Below are positions 5,938 to 7,700 of a stretch of DNA of 7,700 nucleotides, in pieces. Position 1 is the first letter of the stretch, and each line of letters begins with the position of its first letter. The notes beneath the pieces are model-generated. The model saw only the letters and a list, made by a program, of their open reading frames with translations, was not told where the DNA came from and searched no databases. Source of the stretch: Candidatus Mcinerneyibacteriota bacterium. Its GTDB lineage: Bacteria; AUK180; JAQVHJ01. The translations under genes were made by a program, and so were the position numbers. The DNA lies in the NCBI GenBank assembly GCA_030630935.1, contig DAOVMD010000131.1, forward strand, positions 1-7,700, in the 5' to 3' direction.

Positions 5938-7098
5938 TTGAAGAAATATATTAAACCACTCTTAGGAGTATTTTTTATTTTTTTAGTCTTCGGACTGATT
6001 GATTCATATAGAAGTGTTCTTTTACCGCAAATTAAAGCTGAGTTCAATATCAACTATAAATTTGTCGCTCTAGTCTTTTTCTTATCAGGTCTGGGTTATA
6101 TAGCCGGGAATCTTTTAGGTGGTGAACTGGCTGAACGAATTAAGAGAAAATTAAGTATTTTAATTGGGATATTCTTGATTTTTATCCCTATTATAATCAT
6201 TGTGTTTAATCGCTCATACTTAATCTTCCTATTATTAATGTTTGTAATTGGAACTGGTCAGGGTTTATTGAATACAATCTCCAATGTCCTGGTCATGAGT
6301 TTTAAGCTGAAGAAAAAAGGCGGTGCCTTAAGTATGCTCCATTCATTCTATGGTATGGGGGCATTAATAACACCGGTAATTCTTTCTCAATTATTAAGTA
6401 ATGGTGTTGCCTGGAGGAATACTTTTATTTTGCTATGGGTGATATACGCTCTTTTAATATTTTATTTCATCTTAATTCGAGTACCTGAAACGGTGCTGGT
6501 TGAAGAATGCATTAAACCAAAATCTGAAATGAAAATTTTTAAGAAGGGTGTAATTTGGTTCTACTTAACTGTCTTTTTTTATATGGGTAGTGAAGTAGGA
6601 TTATGTGCATGGCTAATTATTTACCTTCAGAAATTTCATTCTTTCTCAATTAATCTGAGCTCGCTCTATCTGACACTCTTTTTTATTGCATTAACATTAT
6701 CAAGATTGATTGGGGGGGGGCTGGTAGATAAATTCCACTATCTAAAATCATCAATTGCTTTATTAATAATTGTATTAGTACTGCTTTTTGTTGGATTGAA
6801 TTTTGGGAAGGCAACATTGTTTTTATTACCTATAACAGGTTTATTTTATGGGACAGTTTTTCCTAATATTACAGTTGCATTAAAAACTTATCAGCCGCAT
6901 TCCAGCAGAATCATGGGAGTATTTCTGGCATCTGCGAGCCTTGGAGCTATGCTCTTTATATTTCTAATCGGTTTTATTATGGACTCGATTAATCTACAAA
7001 CCGGAATGCTTAGTATAATATTATTCACGATTATTACAATTATTTGTCTAATAATACTTAAGATTAATTCACGGCAATTAAAAAGTTCTTTAGTATAA
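5938..7098 (+). CDS. Major facilitator superfamily permease, FucP-like branch
   Basis: The 386-residue, strongly hydrophobic product has about 12 predicted membrane segments, the standard MFS length. Motif A between helices 2 and 3 is GGELAERIKRK (61-71). The repeat-half equivalent is SRLIGGGLVDKF (255-266). LHSFYGMGALITP (134-146) and YMGSEVGLCAWLIIYL (215-230) match the pattern seen in sugar-permease-like MFS members related to fucose permease FucP. The substrate and direction are unknown. The start is TTG at 5938, 5 bases after the HD-GYP stop. GGAGG (5921-5925) is 12 bases upstream, inside the previous gene, which suggests translational coupling. Codons 259-261 are a run of nine G, where one-base slippage would truncate the protein. 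No terminator is seen after the TAA. Confidence 0.85.
   Translation: MKKYIKPLLGVFFIFLVFGLIDSYRSVLLPQIKAEFNINYKFVALVFFLSGLGYIAGNLLGGELAERIKRKLSILIGIFLIFIPIIIIVFNRSYLIFLLLMFVIGTGQGLLNTISNVLVMSFKLKKKGGALSMLHSFYGMGALITPVILSQLLSNGVAWRNTFILLWVIYALLIFYFILIRVPETVLVEECIKPKSEMKIFKKGVIWFYLTVFFYMGSEVGLCAWLIIYLQKFHSFSINLSSLYLTLFFIALTLSRLIGGGLVDKFHYLKSSIALLIIVLVLLFVGLNFGKATLFLLPITGLFYGTVFPNITVALKTYQPHSSRIMGVFLASASLGAMLFIFLIGFIMDSINLQTGMLSIILFTIITIICLIILKINSRQLKSSLV
6712..6720 (+). repeat. Nine-G homopolymer inside the permease gene
   Basis: Codons 259-261 are GGG GGG GGG, in a gene that is otherwise AT-rich and uses other glycine codons freely. With eight G the frame reads TGG TAG, stopping at once. With ten it reads GCT GGT AGA TAA. 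Either change removes the C-terminal third of the permease. Confidence 0.8.
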
Positions 7099-7119
7099 AT
7101 CATAAAACTAACATTAACT

Positions 7120-7265
7120 GATAGTGTGAAAAACGTTATGAAAGAATATGAAAAATAAAACTACTCCATCAAGACAGGCAAATGGGGTGAGGTAGCTGGA
7201 AGTCCTGTAAATATCGTATTAATCGATAAATAACAGGTTTCTGTGAATAAACATTTCACAGTATC
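7120..7265 (-). mobile_element. Miniature non-autonomous relative of the IS (MITE-like), 146 bp
   Basis: Read on the minus strand, 7263-7208 matches IS positions 2082-2137 at 55 of 56 bases, and the other end (about 7165-7120) is a diverged copy of the IS right end (3850-3894), sharing TTCATATTCTTTCATA and TCACACTA. The termini are GATAGTGTGAAA and, on the other strand, GATACTGTGAAA. CATTAAC flanks both sides (7112-7118 and 7266-7272) as a 7-bp target duplication, or 8 bp with a T/C mismatch. The core of about 45 bases (7163-7207) is more GC-rich and does not match the IS. The element has no transposase gene and would depend on one supplied in trans. Confidence 0.8.
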
Positions 7266-7287
7266 CATTAACCTAAAAGGAGGTTTT

Positions 7288-7700
7288 ATGAAAAGGTTTA
7301 ATCTTCATACACTTATAATTCTGCTGTTACTTGTATTATTTACAGTTTCAGCAGGTGCTGCAAAGAAAGATTTTCAAATAAATAAATTAAGTAATGGTCT
7401 GACAATTATTACAAAGGAGATTCATTTTGTACCTGTGACGTCACTTTATGTTTTTTATCGAGTAGGTTCAATAAATGAGTATGGTCAGATTCTCGGGATC
7501 TCCCATATTGTTGAGCATATGATGTTCAAAGGTACCAAGAATTTCGGTCCAAATGATATTGATAAATTAATCAAATCAGTTGGCGGTTCCCATAATGCGT
7601 ATACCTCTAATGATTTAACAGCTTATTATATCAATCTTCCTTCTAATGCAATTGATATTGGTTTAATGATTGAAGCTGATAGAATGGAAAACTCCAGGAT
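7288..7700 (+). CDS. Exported M16-family zinc peptidase, N-terminal part
   Basis: The first 137 residues are present and the gene continues past the window. A signal peptide (MKRF, a hydrophobic run from about residue 8 to 20, likely cut near AGA-A25) precedes the M16 fold. The zinc-binding motif HxxEH is H73-I-V-E76-H77, followed by MMFKGT. GGSHNAYTSNDLTAYY (99-114) is the conserved second block of the family. The third zinc ligand, a glutamate usually about 75 residues after HxxEH, lies beyond the window. E76 should be the catalytic base, so activity is likely, in the periplasm or at the envelope. The start ATG has AAAAGGAGG (7275-7283) 4 bases upstream. The miniature element ends only 22 bases before the ATG, so any promoter of its own must lie inside that element or further up. 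Confidence 0.9.
   Translation, partial: MKRFNLHTLIILLLLVLFTVSAGAAKKDFQINKLSNGLTIITKEIHFVPVTSLYVFYRVGSINEYGQILGISHIVEHMMFKGTKNFGPNDIDKLIKSVGGSHNAYTSNDLTAYYINLPSNAIDIGLMIEADRMENSR

Noticed and set aside
6891-7103. Minus-strand open frame of 70 codons over the permease end
   Set aside because: It is antisense to the last membrane helices of the permease, and its sequence reflects low-complexity AT-rich codons.
1-7700. tRNA, rRNA or known riboswitch
   Set aside because: No tRNA-like cloverleaf, rRNA segment or familiar aptamer core was recognised on either strand by eye.

Overview
The window is AT-rich bacterial DNA with good Shine-Dalgarno sites and recognisable sigma70-type promoters. It comes from a diderm, because it encodes an outer-membrane beta-barrel of the PorV/FadL-like group and an exported M16 peptidase. 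The barrel type, the base composition and the dense short intergenic repeats fit an uncultured FCB-type lineage (Cloacimonadota or WOR-3-like). That placement is inference, since no rRNA or marker gene is present.

Layout: 1-504 has no gene. It holds a dispersed hairpin repeat, a 2 x 32-bp tandem repeat, one arm of a 33-bp inverted repeat, and a consensus promoter with a leader hairpin for the barrel gene at 505-1572. Positions 1573-2079 have no gene and are crowded with short tandem, palindromic and dispersed repeats, including the second arm of the 33-bp pair. A complete IS (2080-3894) follows. It encodes a 482-aa zinc-ribbon plus DDE transposase related to IS6/IS240 and sits inside a copy of the same dispersed repeat that is intact at 76-145, so the target duplication can be read internally. 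Positions 3895-4211 are more repeat DNA. A promoter then drives an apparent two-gene operon: a GAF-GAF-HD-GYP cyclic-di-GMP phosphodiesterase (4295-5932) and, 5 bases after its stop, an MFS permease (5938-7098). A 146-bp non-autonomous element with both ends of the IS family (7120-7265, own target duplication) lies between the permease and the start of an M16 zinc peptidase gene that runs off the window.

How the parts relate: the HD-GYP protein and permease are probably co-expressed and may link a soluble signal or c-di-GMP turnover to uptake or efflux of an unknown solute. The permease gene contains a nine-G tract at which loss or gain of one base brings an immediate stop, so it may switch on and off. 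The barrel and peptidase genes look like ordinary envelope genes, but both are bordered by repeats or mobile DNA.

The strongest observations are the IS with its internally reconstructed empty site, the related miniature element (55 of 56 bases shared at one end), the hairpin that pairs with the edge of the transposase ribosome-binding site, and the poly-G tract. No wholly new multi-gene system is evident. All comparisons were made by eye, without database searches.
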